Source: Mauremys mutica (lineage: Eukaryota; Chordata; Testudines; Geoemydidae). Taken from it: a stretch of DNA of 64,000 bases. How positions within the stretch are numbered: the first letter of the stretch is position 1; the number at the start of each line of letters is the position of its first letter. The notes under the pieces were generated by a model that searched no databases, was not told where the DNA came from, and worked only from the letters and a program-made list of their open reading frames with translations. The translations under genes were made by a program, and so were the position numbers. Shown here in pieces: positions 47,401 through 62,400 of this stretch. The stretch covers positions 17,597,965 through 17,661,964 of the forward strand of contig NC_059082.1 of the NCBI RefSeq assembly GCF_020497125.1, read 5' to 3'.

Positions 47401-50400
47401 TAGTCCGAGGAAGATGTGAACAAGTTTTGAGGGTCCTGTTTGAAGGTCAAAGGGGCAATGCCCACTCTTTCCCAGCTGGTGAGAAAAGAAGATTGTTGGC
47501 ATTTCTACCACTGCTGCCTTTTCATAGGACTCAGTTTTTTCCCCCCTCTCTGGCTAGCAGGTGTCAAATTTTAAAGAGCTATCCTCTAGCTACTTGAAAG
47601 GAGAATTGCTCTTTCTCACCCTCGTCACGACCACTGCTACAAGAGCTTCTGGCTGCCGTCTGTTCAGAAAATACTCAAGGGGAGATAGTGAAATCTGTGA
47701 CTACTTTAGATGAGTGGGTGGGTGTCAGTGCTACTGCAGTGGGCACTGTAAGAGCATGTACAGAATGAACTGGTGACTTGAGGGTACAATGAAATAATAC
47801 AGATGTTAATGTTTGCATGCAGGTTTTTGTCTAGTTTCATCTTTTGGGTGATGGTGGATAGTGAATTATACTCCAGTGCTACTCTTAACCATTTATAAAT
47901 AGTCAAGAAATGACTGGCTGTGGTAGAAACTATACAAATGTAAACAAGATGAAATATGTTGTTCCCTCCCCACCAGCAGTAAATTCTTATGAATGTAAAA
48001 CTTTCACTTGCAGGAATTCTAAAAAAGAAGCTGACTTAAACCTGGCACAGGCTCACATCAGAGACCTTGATGCTCAGCTGAACTCCAAGGAGGCTGACTT
48101 AGCAACAGCTTTGAGTGGAAAAAGAAGTTTGGAGGGTGACCTTCAAGAGTTAAAGGATCAAATAGTCACTGTAAGATAGATGTTGCATAGAATCTACATT
48201 GTTTCATGGTTGGTGATACCAGAAGTTCAATTATGACTTCCCACACTGGACTCTCTCTTTTGCCTCTCTTGCTCTTTATAAACTTTTTGGGGAAAATAAG
48301 ATTAAAGTTTTAAACTCATGAAGTTCCTTGTACCTTAATAGGTAAGGATTGAGAGAGAAGGACTTGTCCTGGTCACCCATCTATGCTGACCAAAATATTG
48401 GGTCGGGGAACTATGTTGTGAGGCTTGTAATTAATTCATGTTATGAAGCAGGATTACAAAGCCAGAAAGGCCATTGTGATCATCTGATTTGACGTCATAT
48501 AATTGAATGACGCTCTTTAGTCCTGTCCATGTAGCTGAGACTAAACTTTGCTCTTAACATGCTAGTTGCAGCCTGTGTAACCTCCCCTGAAATGCCAGAT
48601 ACTAGGGAGGGAAAAATTAATGTCTACCTATTCACTTGGATTGAAGGACCTTCTTACTGTATCTTTAAGTGCTTTTACCCTAACTTTAAGAGAAACCCTC
48701 TACCCATTTGATTTAATGAATGGTTTTTTTTGGGGGGGGGAGAAGGAGGGAGTTGTGAAAAGCTCTTATTACTGTAAAAATTGCCTGAAATGTATTGCAT
48801 TTTGGGTTTAGGATACTATTAGTTCAGTTTTTAGTTCTTTAGGGGTTGGAGAAGATTAATAGAATACTGCAGTTTGGGGTCTGTTAGATATGAGGTAAGT
48901 GTCTGTTTCACTAGGATGGCTTAAAATGCTGCCATAAAATGTAGCTGTGTTGGCTTAGTGTAAGAATTACACTTGCAGGATATAATTGAGTTTTGGAAGG
49001 AAGACTTATTTACAATAAATAGACACCATATATTGTTTTCAGACCTTTGGATTTTCATAATTCTCTCAAATTGAGGCTTGGATCATTTAGTATTATGGAG
49101 GGAAAATGACAATAGTCTTGTACAACTGATAATCCTAGCATAACAGGGTTCCTTGGCTGGGTAGGGTTCGAAAACAGTAGTTCTACAACTTAGCTGGTCA
49201 GTGATTAATGAGGCTTCTGTATACTTGGTTTGTTAAGTAGGCTAATTCACTCTGGAGATCTGATCACTTTTGGAACAGGGCTGCTTTCTGCTCCATTAAG
49301 CTTTTTGGGACAGGACTGCAAGTGTCTTCCATGTGAAGAACACCAAACATATTCTGGACCTTATTGATATATAAATTAATAGTGAACTAAATCAGAAAGG
49401 TTCCTTCCCTTACTTGGATGTTGACTGTAGGAGTAACCCTGAAATCTAATCTTTGGCTGTTAGTGTAAAAATGTCACTTTTCTTGCGTTCTGATTTACCA
49501 CAAATATTTTCTTTCCTAGCTTAAGTTGGCATTGGAAGATACCAAAAAGCATCTCCATGGAGAAATGTTGAGGAGAGTGGACCTGGAAAACCAAATGAAA
49601 ACTGTGCAAGAACAAATGACATTCCAGAAACGCCTTCATGAAGATGTATGTCTAAGTTAATTTTAGCAAGGATTTCCTAGATACCAGTTGCCATTGCCCC
49701 TGGATACCCTTACAAAAGCAATGTTAAAATGCACTTGATTCATAAAAAGGTAACTAGCTGAATCAACCTTATGACCCTCTGCCTGCCAGCAAAAGCCACC
49801 TAGGTGGGTAAACTCCAGGGATGTCCACAAATTTAGGTATCAGTATCTCATAATATATTTGAGCATGTTTCTCTCCTTCCCAGGGCCGGCTCCAGGCACC
49901 AGCATTCCAAGCTGGTGCTTGGGGCGGCAATCTGCAAGGGGTGGCAGTCCCTGTTTTGCCCCCAAGCAGGGCACAGAATTGCCACCACAGACAGTGGGGG
50001 CAGTCCGTGTGCCCTTAGGGTGGCAGGCGTGTTTCTGTGGTGGCGGCAATTCGGCAGCAGTTTCTGTTTAGCTGTCCGCCGCAGCTTCAGCTAAACATAG
50101 AAGCTGCCGCCAAATTGCTGCCATCACGGAAATGTGCCTGCCGCCCTAAGGGCACATGGACTGCCCCCGCCGTCCGCGGCGGCAATTCGGTGCGCTGCTT
50201 GGGACGGCAAAAAGTGTAGAGCCGGCCCTGCTCCTTCTGCCTCACAGCTTCATTGAAATCCAGTAGTTAATATTGTATTATGCTAGTGTAAATAACCTGT
50301 AAAAGTTTAAGTTGCTTTTTCTAATACGGGGGTTAGGGAGTATTTGTTTAACCAGTTACCTGCTGGAGTATGAGATTTGGTGTACTTTAGGCTTTCTGCA

Positions 50401-53400
50401 AACACCTGGAAACCTTTACAATTTTGACTGTTAGATGTTTAGCTTTCTCTCAAATTACACCTGCTAAGATAACTACAGTGCTAATACTACTTGGATGTCT
50501 AATTTAAAAAAACTACTAACTTCAGAGGTAGGGGAACACAAGTTCTTGTTTCTAAGTGATTTCCTTTTGTATCTTTCATGGTGACTGCTGCATAATCAGG
50601 TTCTATATACTATAGGATTAATTAAATTTAGTCTCCATTCAGGTTTAGAATGGAACTTTTAGGATGAAAATTTAAAAAATGTCTAAGGCCTGGCCCACAC
50701 TAAAAAAGGGGTTTGAATTAGGGTACGCAAATTCAGCTACGGGAATAGCGTAGCTGAATTCGAAGTACCCTAATTCGAACTACTCACCCGTCCAGACGCG
50801 GTGGGGTCGAACTCCGCGGCTCCCCTGTCGACTCCACCACCGCCGTTTGCAGTGGTGGAGTACTGGAGTCGACCGCGGCGCTTCCGGAGTTCGAACTATC
50901 GCGTCTAGATCAGACGCGATAGTTCGAACTCCGTGAAGTCGAACTCACCGCATCGACCCGCGCGGTGAGTATGGACCTGCCCTAAGTGACTTAAGAGCCA
51001 AAATCCCACTGAATTTCAAATAAAGACAAGTGTGGGGGAAAGACATTTCTGATTTCGTTTAGGGGGGGAAAAAGCTATTGTCTTTTCTAGGTAGATTGAT
51101 AATTAGGAAAATGTGCTGACTGCATAATCCAACATTCAGGGGAATACACTTTTTCAACTAGTGAGAACCCCATTGGAGATCTTTAAAACAAGAGTAGAAA
51201 GTAATAGATTTACCATGGGGAAAATAACTCAGCAGGGTCAGATGAACTTGATGACTTAATGGGCCTTTCCATCTCTAAATCCCCTGATTAAAAAACAAAT
51301 GACCAAGTACTTGACAGTAAACATCTGCTTTAGTATTGTGTGATTGACTTGCTACACTGGTTCATTGTTAAAGCAGTTGCATAAGATCAGTTACTCAGGT
51401 TAAATGGTGGTATTTCATTTGACCTTTAAGACATACTTTTTTCTCCTCCTCTAGGAGCTCAAGGAAACAAAAAGATTCCATGAGAGCAGGATAGCAGAAA
51501 TAGAATCTGGCCGTCAGAGGGAATTTGAGAGCAAACTTTCAGATGCTCTGCAAGGACTCAGAAAGGAGCATGAAGAACAAATTCAGGAATACAAAGATGA
51601 CTTGGAGCGCACATTCAGTGCCAAAGTGAGTTTTCAAAAGTTGCAAATCAAATGAACAAGCTGTCATGCTTTCTGCATCTTCATATGACAAGGAAGCATT
51701 TGACCGTTCCTTAAACTAGCTGACTAATGTATTTGACCCTGAGTGGTCCATCTGCTTCAAGTAGTAGAGACCCATTAATTGAATACTTGGTGTTCTTCAG
51801 TAGGAGCCACTATCCTGAATCACTTAATCTCTGAACAGTCTAAGATCTGCCAATTGAATTTGCTTTCTGCTGTCACTTCACTGTCCTATAAAATTGGTCA
51901 ATATGCATAAATATATACTGCATGGTGTCAGTATCAGAGGGGTAGCGGTGTTAGTCTGGATCTGTAAAAAGCAATAGTCCTGTGGCACCTTATAGATTAA
52001 CAGATGTATTGGAGCATAAGCTTTCAAATTTGTCATGCGTCTGACAAAGTGGGTATTCACCCACGAAAGCTTATGCTCCAATACTTCTATTAGTCTATAA
52101 GGTGCCACAGGCCTCTTTATCGCTTTTTATAAATATATACTATCCTCCATAACAGGAGTGGTTAGTATGAATTATAAAACTTTATACATCCCATCAGCAA
52201 ACTTCAATCTTGGTTCTGATGTGCTTATTACAAATATCTAAACTTTCTGCATAGATGTTATATGCATAGGGCCAGGTCAATCACACCAAAGTTAATGTGG
52301 TATAATAACTAAGCAGAATTTAGTCTATTGCCAATATCATGATCTTAATTCCTAGGAAACATGGTACTAAAAGTCTGAAACTTTTAAAAGTAAAAGTAAA
52401 AGTCTGCATACCAGTTACAGCAGGATTAATTATTCCTCTAACGGAAGTGTGCACATGTGTAATGAAGGTGAATTAACTTAATCTACCAGTTTTGGTAACT
52501 GATGTAATTGCAACCCTCCTACCAGGACAGGATTACAAAAGTACCTTGATACTAATGGTGTCACCCCACCCCTCAGCCCAGAATTGAGTCCAGTTATAAT
52601 AGGTAATGTTACTGAAATACCAGAGATACTCCAGAATTTTCACCTGTGACTGAGATTGGAATCTAGTCCAAGAATTTTATTAATGGAGACACTTCTAGTA
52701 TTACAAGTCCTCTGTACTATCTGCAGAGACATGTGCTTTACTTTTCTGAGTGGATTCCTTGATCTGTTTTTTCTCACTTCCTTCCTATTTGTCTATTTAG
52801 TCTTCAACTCACTAACATTACCTTTACCCTGCTCTATTAACTCCTTTGACCTGATTGTTCTCTCTTCTCAGTAGGGGTCCTGCTGCTGTTACAGCATTTG
52901 TTGCCTCTAGCTTTTTCCCCTTTCTTAAAGGAACATCACCTCAAACTCAACTGTGATTAGTTAGATTCCTGACTACACCGTTAGCCATGGCTATGCCAAT
53001 GGTACCAGCATTGGTGAGAGAGCACTGGATTACTGACACTCAAAGAAACGTATCCAGTATCCTGTACTGTCCTAAGGCAGCTTCCTACCCTATTAGCCAT
53101 GATGCCACTAGTGAACTTGAGTTTTTTCTCTAGTGGCCTCATTTCTGTGCTGTTGACAAGTCTGTGAAACAGGAAATATTCACTAGTTTAGGTAGTGGTG
53201 GAGAGCTGGATTAGGGTTATGTGATGTTGAATTATGTCCTGGTAAATCAATTTCCACTGAAAGCAAATTAAGATACTCTACTTCTTCATACATATGCAAC
53301 TAAATCTGTATGTATAAATCACTTGGTAGCCCTTTTTACTAGAACAAAGGGTCACCAGAGTCCTAATCAGTTGTTAACCACTCTTTTTTCATAGATGGAG

Positions 53401-56400
53401 AATGCCCAACTTTCTGCCGCAAAAAATAGTGACTTTGCCAATGCTGCTCGTGAGGAGCTGATGGAAACAAAGATGAGAGTTGACACCTTGACATCCCAGC
53501 TTAATCATTATCAAAGCCAGGTACCATTCTTCAATGAGATCATTGGATTTTTTTTCTTGATGACATTTGTATTTTCTAGACATTATCTGCTTTTCCCCCT
53601 CCCCAAAATTGCTCTTGACTGAGCTCTGTTTTTAGCATCTTTTTCAAATACTCACTGATAACTAATCTCTTAATTAAATCTAAGAACTGTGCATTGGAGA
53701 ACAGAATAAGAGAATTACAGGAGACCCTGGATTATGACCGTGAGATGCATCGAAGACGTATGGCTGAAAAAGATAAAGAAATGGCACAAACGCGGCGGCA
53801 GATGCAAGCACAGTTGGAAGAATATGAGCATCTACTAGATGTGAAACTGGCTCTAGATCTGGAAATAAATGCCTACAGAAAGATGCTGGAAGGAGAAGAA
53901 CAGAGGTAGGATACAATATTGAGCAATACCAGAAGACTTTCTTCCTCCAACATACCTTCATTCTATAAGTCTATGTACTGAGTGGGAGGGGAGAAATCTG
54001 AAGTTAATCTTGTTCCCAGTTGGCTACTGAGAGAACTCAGACTACTGGCTTTGGTATGTAAAATACTGAAGATGGGCTCTATACTGTAGTATATGCAATC
54101 TCTCTTTTTTTAATGATAAATGCATTGATTGACACTTCATGTACCCTGAAACAGCAATTAGTAACATTAGGAAGTGACAAAATGAATCCCTTGGCTGCCA
54201 AACTTTCCTATAGACCTTATAGTAATGTTAAGCCTCAATGCTTTTTCAAGTTGGTTGGCTGTCTAATCACTTACCATAGGGGTTTGTTGACTGATCTTAA
54301 TTCCTGCCATGTCCATAAGGGAAAGAAATTAATGCAACAGCTGAGGGACAGGGGGGAGAGGAGGTGGAAATTCCATAGCTTGCTCTGAACTCTTGCAAAA
54401 ATTGGAAACCAGGCCATAAACTTTCACACATTTGTTCACTGGGAGACTCCTTGCCATAAAATACCACACTCAAGCCTACAACTAAGCTGATATGGACAGA
54501 GGGGAAGCTACACTAGGTCTGGGCACAATAGGGTTGCCACAACTTGCATACCTAACATGGTCACTTGGCTCTTTTTAGGCTAAAACTGTCATCTAGTCCA
54601 TCTTCCCAAAGTGTTGCAACCCAGGCAACAACCAGCCATGGGCGTCGCTTCCTGCATGGAAAAAAGAGAAAACTGAAAGAATCCAAAAAGGGAGAGCACA
54701 GTGTCAGCTTTAAAATTGTTCAGCATGCATCATGTTCAGGAAATGTGTCTATAGAAGAAATTGACACAGAAGGGAATTTTGTCAAGCTTAAAAACAACTC
54801 TGATGAGGTACTCCTCCTTCCCTGCTCTCTAATGGCTGATAGCCCATCAAACTTCAACCACCTTTTCCCATACACACAACCAATATTGGCACATTCAACT
54901 AAGTGGTGCCATCTAGCCTAGTATCATAAGGCCCAGTTTATTCAGCATGTTGCTTTTCTAGTGATTTTTCTTCTCTTGAGCCTCAAGAACTAGTTTAAAT
55001 TAATATACTCATCTCCATATTCAAGAAATGGTCAATAGCAGCTGTGGCTGGTTAGAGAAGCCACAAGAGTTTGTGGGAAACCAACACCACTTTATTGAAA
55101 GCTATAGGTATGTCTGTGGATGCAGAAAGACCATCAGTCCAGTTTAATCAAGGATAAAAGCATATAAGATGCTTAGTGTGTCAGATAATACCAATAGCTG
55201 TTTAGAACCCTTGTAGCTTATTGTTTTAGCTGTGGCAGGGCTCCTTCTCTGCAGCCAATTAATCAGATAGCTTTTACCCAGTCTATCCAGCAGTCTACAA
55301 ATATCTAACTGCTTGGTGTATGTGGGTTGTTCTTGTGGGTTTTTTTGGGGGGGGGTTCTGCTTACTCAATTAACTGTTTCTGTGCTGGGAAGTCTGGCAC
55401 AAGCCACAGTCAAGATTGGTATCCCAGTATTCTTCAACTGGCATGTTAAGAACATGCCAAGTACCCTACCAAATTAAGTAGCCCAAAGTAGGGTCTCCCA
55501 ACCCTGGGCAGTTAGTGGTTAGCTTTAGGCTGGCTACTTGTCAAAGGCTGGACAACATCCACAGCTCTCAAAGTCACTCTTATGTTCTAAACATGACTTG
55601 CTGAACCAGGGCAGAAGAATGCCTCTGGGTAGACTGCTTTTAGTAGCCCAACCTGCCCACAATTCCTGCTTCACTAGTGCTGGGAGTTAATTGAGTTTTG
55701 TGGAGAGGGTTCAGAGCAGAATACCCAGGAGAAGGCACTGGTCACAGGCCAAGAAACTCTTTTCAACTTCTGACTGCTACAAACTCTTTAAAGGAGTGAC
55801 AAATGGAACAGGTAGTACTTCTACTGCTGCTCCGACCAAGGAAAATTCAGGGGCATAAGAGTCCTAACACATTCCATGATATTTGTTGTGCCAAGACCCA
55901 TAGCCTCTGTGCAAACACCCTTACCCATGAGATCTTGGCTCCTGAAGAAGGTATAATAATGCCATTAGACTCCCTTCCCAGGGCAGGCTTTCTACTTCCT
56001 TTGGGATGGGATATTGTGTACAAGAATGTCTTAAACAGGGAAATCGTCACAGATTTGAAGGGATGATTCTCCAAATAAGTGGTTTGGTCCTATTCCCCAA
56101 CATTGCAGAACCCTAGACGCTAACAGGGGCCAGAGGGAAATGCTGCATTACAAGGGTAGCGTTTGCTCTAAAGCAGAGGGTATGACCTGATTAGTTATTA
56201 AAATGGCAAGTGGACTATAGAAAAACTCTTCAATTCAAATGTCTGAACTTGTAACACTGCAGCCAAACAAGCCTATATGAACAATGGTAGTTCTCATTCC
56301 GCTGTAAAATGACAGCTGCAGAATAGGATAGAGATGAGTTTCTCAGACCATACATCTTAGTCTCCATTCTTACCTTAGAATGGTTCTAAAGTTCTCTTCT

Positions 56401-59400
56401 GCAGTGTCTGGAATCCCCTCTCTGCCTTATTGACTGGGACTGCTAAAGAGCGCTCTTCTGAACTAATGAATAACTTGAAACTGAGAAGTGGAGTCTTAGT
56501 ATGGAAAAAGTTGAGAATTAAAAATTGGATGTTATGAAATGTCACCAATCAGTCAGCCTAACCCTAGCTGAGACTACATGTAGACTGAAATGGTATGAAG
56601 AAGCCTGATAGAGGTGGCATCCTTCAGCCTAAATAGTTTATGGCCATTCTTCATTGGAGAAGATGATCCAGTCTGACTTTCATAACCACTATCCTGGAGT
56701 AATGTTTCCAAACACTCAAACCAAAAAAAAGTGCTATTGATGCCTGTTGCCCTGAATTAAAAGCTGCTTTATTGGCTATCCTGAATGCTTCTAGTGAATG
56801 ATGAGGCTGAGACAAACCTATATAGTTACTAAGTCTAATACATACTACTTAGTCACTGATCACTGTTTCGGGATCAACCACTGCTGCCAGACTCTTCAGT
56901 GCTAACATGGAACATAGTGTTAAACTAAGTTTATACTTTTAAGAATGGCCCCTGTCTTGAAAGGAACAGTACCTTTCAAACCAGAATGTAGGAAATGTAA
57001 AATGGCCTAGAGTAACAAATGATGACTGCACGTAGGTGTGATCTCTGTAGGATGTCCATCTAGTTACAACTTCATATCCTCTTGTAATGGTATCTTGCCT
57101 TTCCAACTGCAGGATCAATCACTAACTGGATGGGTACTAAGACGACGGCTTGGAAGCTTGTCTGAAATAACATACAAATTCCCTGCTCGGTTTGTCCTTC
57201 AGGCAGGCCAAGTAGTTACGGTAAGTAACTTAACACTGCCCTGCCAATCTGACTTGCCAAGCAAGTAATTCTATTTGACTTTAAAAGTCAGATTTGGGTT
57301 TTTTAATTACCATCATGTAAAGAAGGCAAGTATACTTAATGCTTATGCTGGGAAACTTTTTCCTCTGACAATTTGGCAAGACTGAGATGGCCTGACTGGT
57401 AAACTTCAGTGCAACTTTTGGAATGGGGTGACTTAGCACCATCTTAATAGCTGAGGCCTGATCCCAACCTTAGAGGAGTGACCTCACTTGCAGTTGTTGA
57501 AGTTGGGCATGTTCTGAGCCGAAGAGGTTTAGTTTTCTTCATTTACAAGCTAGGAATGGGCCAGTGGGGAATGGGCTGGGGGAACAGGGCTGCCGGGGGG
57601 GGGAGGGGGGAGCGCAAGTGGGGCAATTTGCCCTGGGCCCCACAGGGGCCCCCACGAGAGTTTTTTGGGGCCCCTGGAGCAGGGTCCTTCGCTTGCTCCA
57701 GGGGTCCCGGAAAACTATGGCAGAGCCTGGGCCCCCGGAGCGTCTTCTGCTCCTGGTCTTCGCCGGCGGGGGGCCCTTCTGTTCCGGGACCCGCCACTGA
57801 ATTACCACCGAAGACCTGGCTGCACTTCGGCAGCAGGTCCTGCTGCGGCGGTAATTTGACAGCGGGGGGCCCACCGCTGGGGGTCTTCAGGGCACTTTAG
57901 CGGTGGGTCCCGGAGTGGAAGGGCCCCCTGCCGCCAAAGTGGGGACCCCCCCACTGCCAAAGACCCCAGGCCCCCGGAATCCTCTGGGCGGCCCTGGGGG
58001 AACATAAAGGCTGTGCAGCTCACTTTCTAAGCTGTGCAGTTCTTCCTGTCACCTTCTCTCTCAAATGATTAGTACAGCAAGGGCTGTGGAGGCGAATAGA
58101 CTGGAATGGCAGTTGTAGAGCTGCTCCATGGCCTAGAAAGAGGGCTTGTTCAATCCAAGCTGTCTCCTTGCACCCTGCAGGGCAATTGAAGCTGCTTGCC
58201 TGGTAGTGAACTTGAACCTGTGCATTGCTCTAAGTGGTTTGTTTGGAGGCAGGAGGAAGGGGGATTTTTGTTTTTTTGCAAAAAACTGTTAGTGCTGGTG
58301 GTTCAGCTGCTCTAGTGGCAGCAATGCTGAGCCCATGCTGCCCCCAGCATGTTAAGCACAATATTTGTTAAACCTACTCTAGGCAAGTGTGGTACTTAAG
58401 CCTGATTACATCTTTCAGACCCTGTTCAGAACAGATCTTTCTGCCCAGTAAAAAACCCTGTGCAATTATACTAGCATGGATAAGGCACTACTGAACATTA
58501 AACAGACTTGCCAGCACTAGATGAATGACCTCAAAAGTCTGTTGGCTTAGTGGGACAAAATGGTTGGCCAGGAACAAGAACTCTCCATTCAGAGAGATTA
58601 CCTAAGTAGGTAAAGCCTCCCATTAGCAGCTCTTCCTGCTGCACTTCTTCCTGCCACCACCCTAGTGGGTAGACAGTGTTCCACCAACTCCAAAGGCAAT
58701 TCACGGAATCTGCCCTAATTTATCACTGTTTCTGAGCACCTCACAGCCGTGTTTCTCCTAGACCAGGTGTGTCTAGTGTTTTACATGGGGGCTATAGACA
58801 CTCCAAACTGAATTTGGCCTTTAATTTTCCAATACCAGTCTGCTGACCTTAAAATGAAGGGTGTTTTTAAAGCTCATCAGTTAAGTGTGTGTCTCTCTCT
58901 AGGTCTGGGGTGCTGATGCTGGTGTAAACCAGAGTCCTAGTGATCTGGTGTGGAAATCCCAGCAGTCTTGGGGAACTGGGGATAACATTGGTGTTACACT
59001 CATCAATGCTGATGGAGAGGTTAGTGAAGCAATAACCAGTTGAACCTTTTCTAGTCTTCAATTTGCTTAAGAACAAACAAGCTTATTTAATTTTGAGGGG
59101 GACACAACTTATTGCAGGAGACAGCAGAACGGAAGGTCATACATGTATCCAGAGGGGAAGAAGGTGGTGAACTGGAAGAGGAGTTTGATGAAGAAGAAAT
59201 AACGGGGAGCGAAATGGAGTTTCATCGTCGGGTAAGAATCTTTCTGCATTCAGAACATAGTAGCAACAGAAGTAATCAATGGCTTTCTTTTGTAGTAAAC
59301 AGTACTAAAAACATGCCCCAAAGTCTTGCCCATGGCCTACAACTCTTGCCATTTTTTTCCCTGATGTCAGACCAAAAGAAGAAAAAAGAAATGTTGTTTG

Positions 59401-62400
59401 GTGTCATGATTGTTTCCTGTGAGCATCACAAAATAGGTGAGACCAGAGTGAGCATGATGCTTGTTTCAGAGTGCACATTGTGCTTGTTTTCCTGCAGAAA
59501 TGTTTGCTTCATCAGTAGTGCTGAAATCTCTTGCCTCTCTGTAGTCTCGGCATGGCTTTGCATGTGAGCTGAAATCAGTGCTTCACATCTGATCTGTTGC
59601 AGTAGTTAGAGGTTCATATTTTAATTAACATTCTGACCAGTAAAAGATTAACTGAAACTACAACTAGCAGAGCCTTTTTACTGTTTGTTCATGCCCAGGA
59701 ACAAGTTCATCAGCTAAATGTAGTATAAGACAGGAATGATGACAAAATACTTAAGCTATATGCACAATATTAGTATATTGCAGCTAGAAATCTTGTGTAC
59801 TGTAACCTAGTTAAATCTTTTGTTGCTTGCACAATTGTGGACACAAAGCAGAAGAGGGATGGGGAGTAACTTCCTTCATTTGGAATATCAGATTTCAGTG
59901 TCCTTGCTATTGTTTCATAATAGCAACTTCAGATCTGGACTATAGAAGGAAAATATTTCCACTGACATGTACTAAAAGCCCTTGAATACATTTTCATAAG
60001 TGCCTTGGGCTCCTAAGGCCGTTATTCATAGGTGCTTTTGAAACTTATCCACTGCATATAGTAGATATCTACTTACAGCTTACTCCCCACCTCCACTAGT
60101 CTCTTCCCTTACGTTTACTTTCCAGGTGGGATCAGAAAACAGATGCAGGTCATACATTCAAGTAAGCCCACTTGAAGCCAGAACATGCTTTGGCTATTTA
60201 ACTTACCTAGTGTCTGTTGTTGTTGGGTTTTTTTGGGGGGGGCACTTTCTGGATCATAGTGTCATCTGAAAGACCCACCACACACCCTCCAAATGGGGCT
60301 TGAGTTGTGGATTACAAAACTCCTAGTGATAAAGATTAATTGGTGTATTTGATTTGTGTTGGTCACCTAAATCACTTAAAACTGAATTCTAAATTAAAGT
60401 TTGGTACCAAGACTTTCTTATTGCGTCATTTATTCACAGTTGTGAAGACTTCAAACAACTTTCAGTGTTCTGACTGTGGAAGTGGTGACTCCAATAGGAC
60501 TTCCCAGTTTGGCTGGAACAGTCATGCAAGCCAGTAGACTACTCTAAGTGCTGCTTTATACTAACTGTGAGGGATTACCTAGGTATCCCTCCCAACTTCA
60601 GAGCTCTTACCTTCCCCAAAAAACAATCAAACATTAGAATAAAATTGACCTTTGGAGTTGCACCTTCTACTACAGGGATCTAGTATAGAGCCCTGACTTT
60701 TGCAGCCATGGGTCTTAGAGGTATCTACAATCTCTCACATCCTAGAAATGTGGCTGTACTTAACCAGTTCTTGCTCCAAGTCACGTATACAAACGATACA
60801 GGAGATGCCATTTAGAATGAATCAATTGTCCCTCTTGTTCAGTATACATCCAGGTGCTTTAGAAGGGAAAATACCAGGCACCTAGCAAACTACAGTACTA
60901 GGCTCTTGGAAGGATAACTTCTTCCTGATGTTAGTTGGGGACAACCTTACAGTGCAGAACTAAGGTACAGAACTTCCTGAAATGTTGCTGTAGATCAGGG
61001 ATTCTAAATTTTTTTAAATCCTGTACCCCTAATCTCTAACTTGGAACTCCCCAAACACACGAATGTAGAATCTACTTTAAATAAATCAGACCTTTTGATC
61101 CTGCTGCCTAACTGCATAGGCAAGGCAACTTTTTTAAGTGTATTAATACCTTGAGGTCTTTGTGGGTATCAGAGTGCTAGTGGGCCTTGTGACCCCCATG
61201 CACCAGGTCACATCACTCACTGAACTTTGGCCCTCTATCATGGAGAGGTGGCTGGGCCAAACTTCAGTGAGTAAGTGGCATTGCAGGACCCAGGAATGAG
61301 TAGAAAGGCTCATTGTGTCCCTCACCCTCCAGTTGAGAACTGCTGGTGTAGATAATCACCTGTATGTTTACACAAAAACTGGACACTGGCTAGTTTGAAG
61401 AGAATGTTCTGCTCATAAGTATTTGGAAGCTGTAGTTTTAAGAACATATTGATACTGAATCATTGTTCTCTAATAAAACTGTCCTTAACTTGCTAAAGTT
61501 GTTAATCAGCTTGAGTCCAAAACATCATGTTAACTTTCATGTTGGCTTGTGGTGTCATGTAGGTGAGCTCCTGAATAGAAAGTGGAGACAGACATTTTGC
61601 CATTCCTTAAAGGAATGCAAATAGGAGTGCAATTCTACACTCCTAAGCTATTTTGGAAGATGACACTTAGACTTCATATTAAACATTATGAAGTCTCTCA
61701 AACTAGATTGAGACAGGCTGCTTAATTAGTCTAAAATTAAACTAAAATGACTCCCTATCCCAGTAACACTGTCCTAGCAGGATCAGCCAAATGGGATAAA
61801 AGTCCAGGGATATGCAGGGACTCGTATCTTTCAGTTGTTTTTGCTATGTAAACTTGCAAGTTCATGCCCATCCACAATCCCACGATTCACTGAACTCATG
61901 CTGGGTTGGAAAATTTCAAAAAACATTAACAAAATAGAAACTTTCTGTGAAAACATGTTCTCATTTTTCAGTCCAGCTCTAGATGTTAAACTCCAGCTCC
62001 CATTCTTTAATTGAGCACCCCATACTCAACCCTGAGACTGACAGCTTTGTTTTCATTAGCCTCACTTCAGGCTGAGGAAGCAAAACTAAACACCCTCCCC
62101 TCCCCGTCTGCTGCCATCAGTTTTGAATCAGTACATTTCTTGGGGCTCATCTTAATATATCACTGAACAACTTATTGCTATAGCCAGCCTTGTCAGCAAG
62201 ATGGCTCTGCGTAAGCTCTTAAACAGGGTTGAAGTTCAAATACAGCACATACTAAATAGGACTTTTTTATAATCCTGTGTTAAAATACCAACATCGACCT
62301 TTGCTAGCAGCCTAAATCAAACTTTGAAGGCGCTATTGACAGAGTGTAATAAGAATGTCTAGCTAAACTATTTTGCTTCTGTCAACAAAACATGGTTTAA

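Noticed and set aside
57478..57900. 140-codon Gly/Pro-rich + strand frame
   Set aside because: It lies largely inside the hAT MITE at 57586-57995 and has no family signature.
59498..59518. Alternative terminal exon after TTTTCCTGCAG (reads KCLLHQ then stop)
   Set aside because: Good acceptor, but there is no CaaX motif at the end and no LIII similarity.
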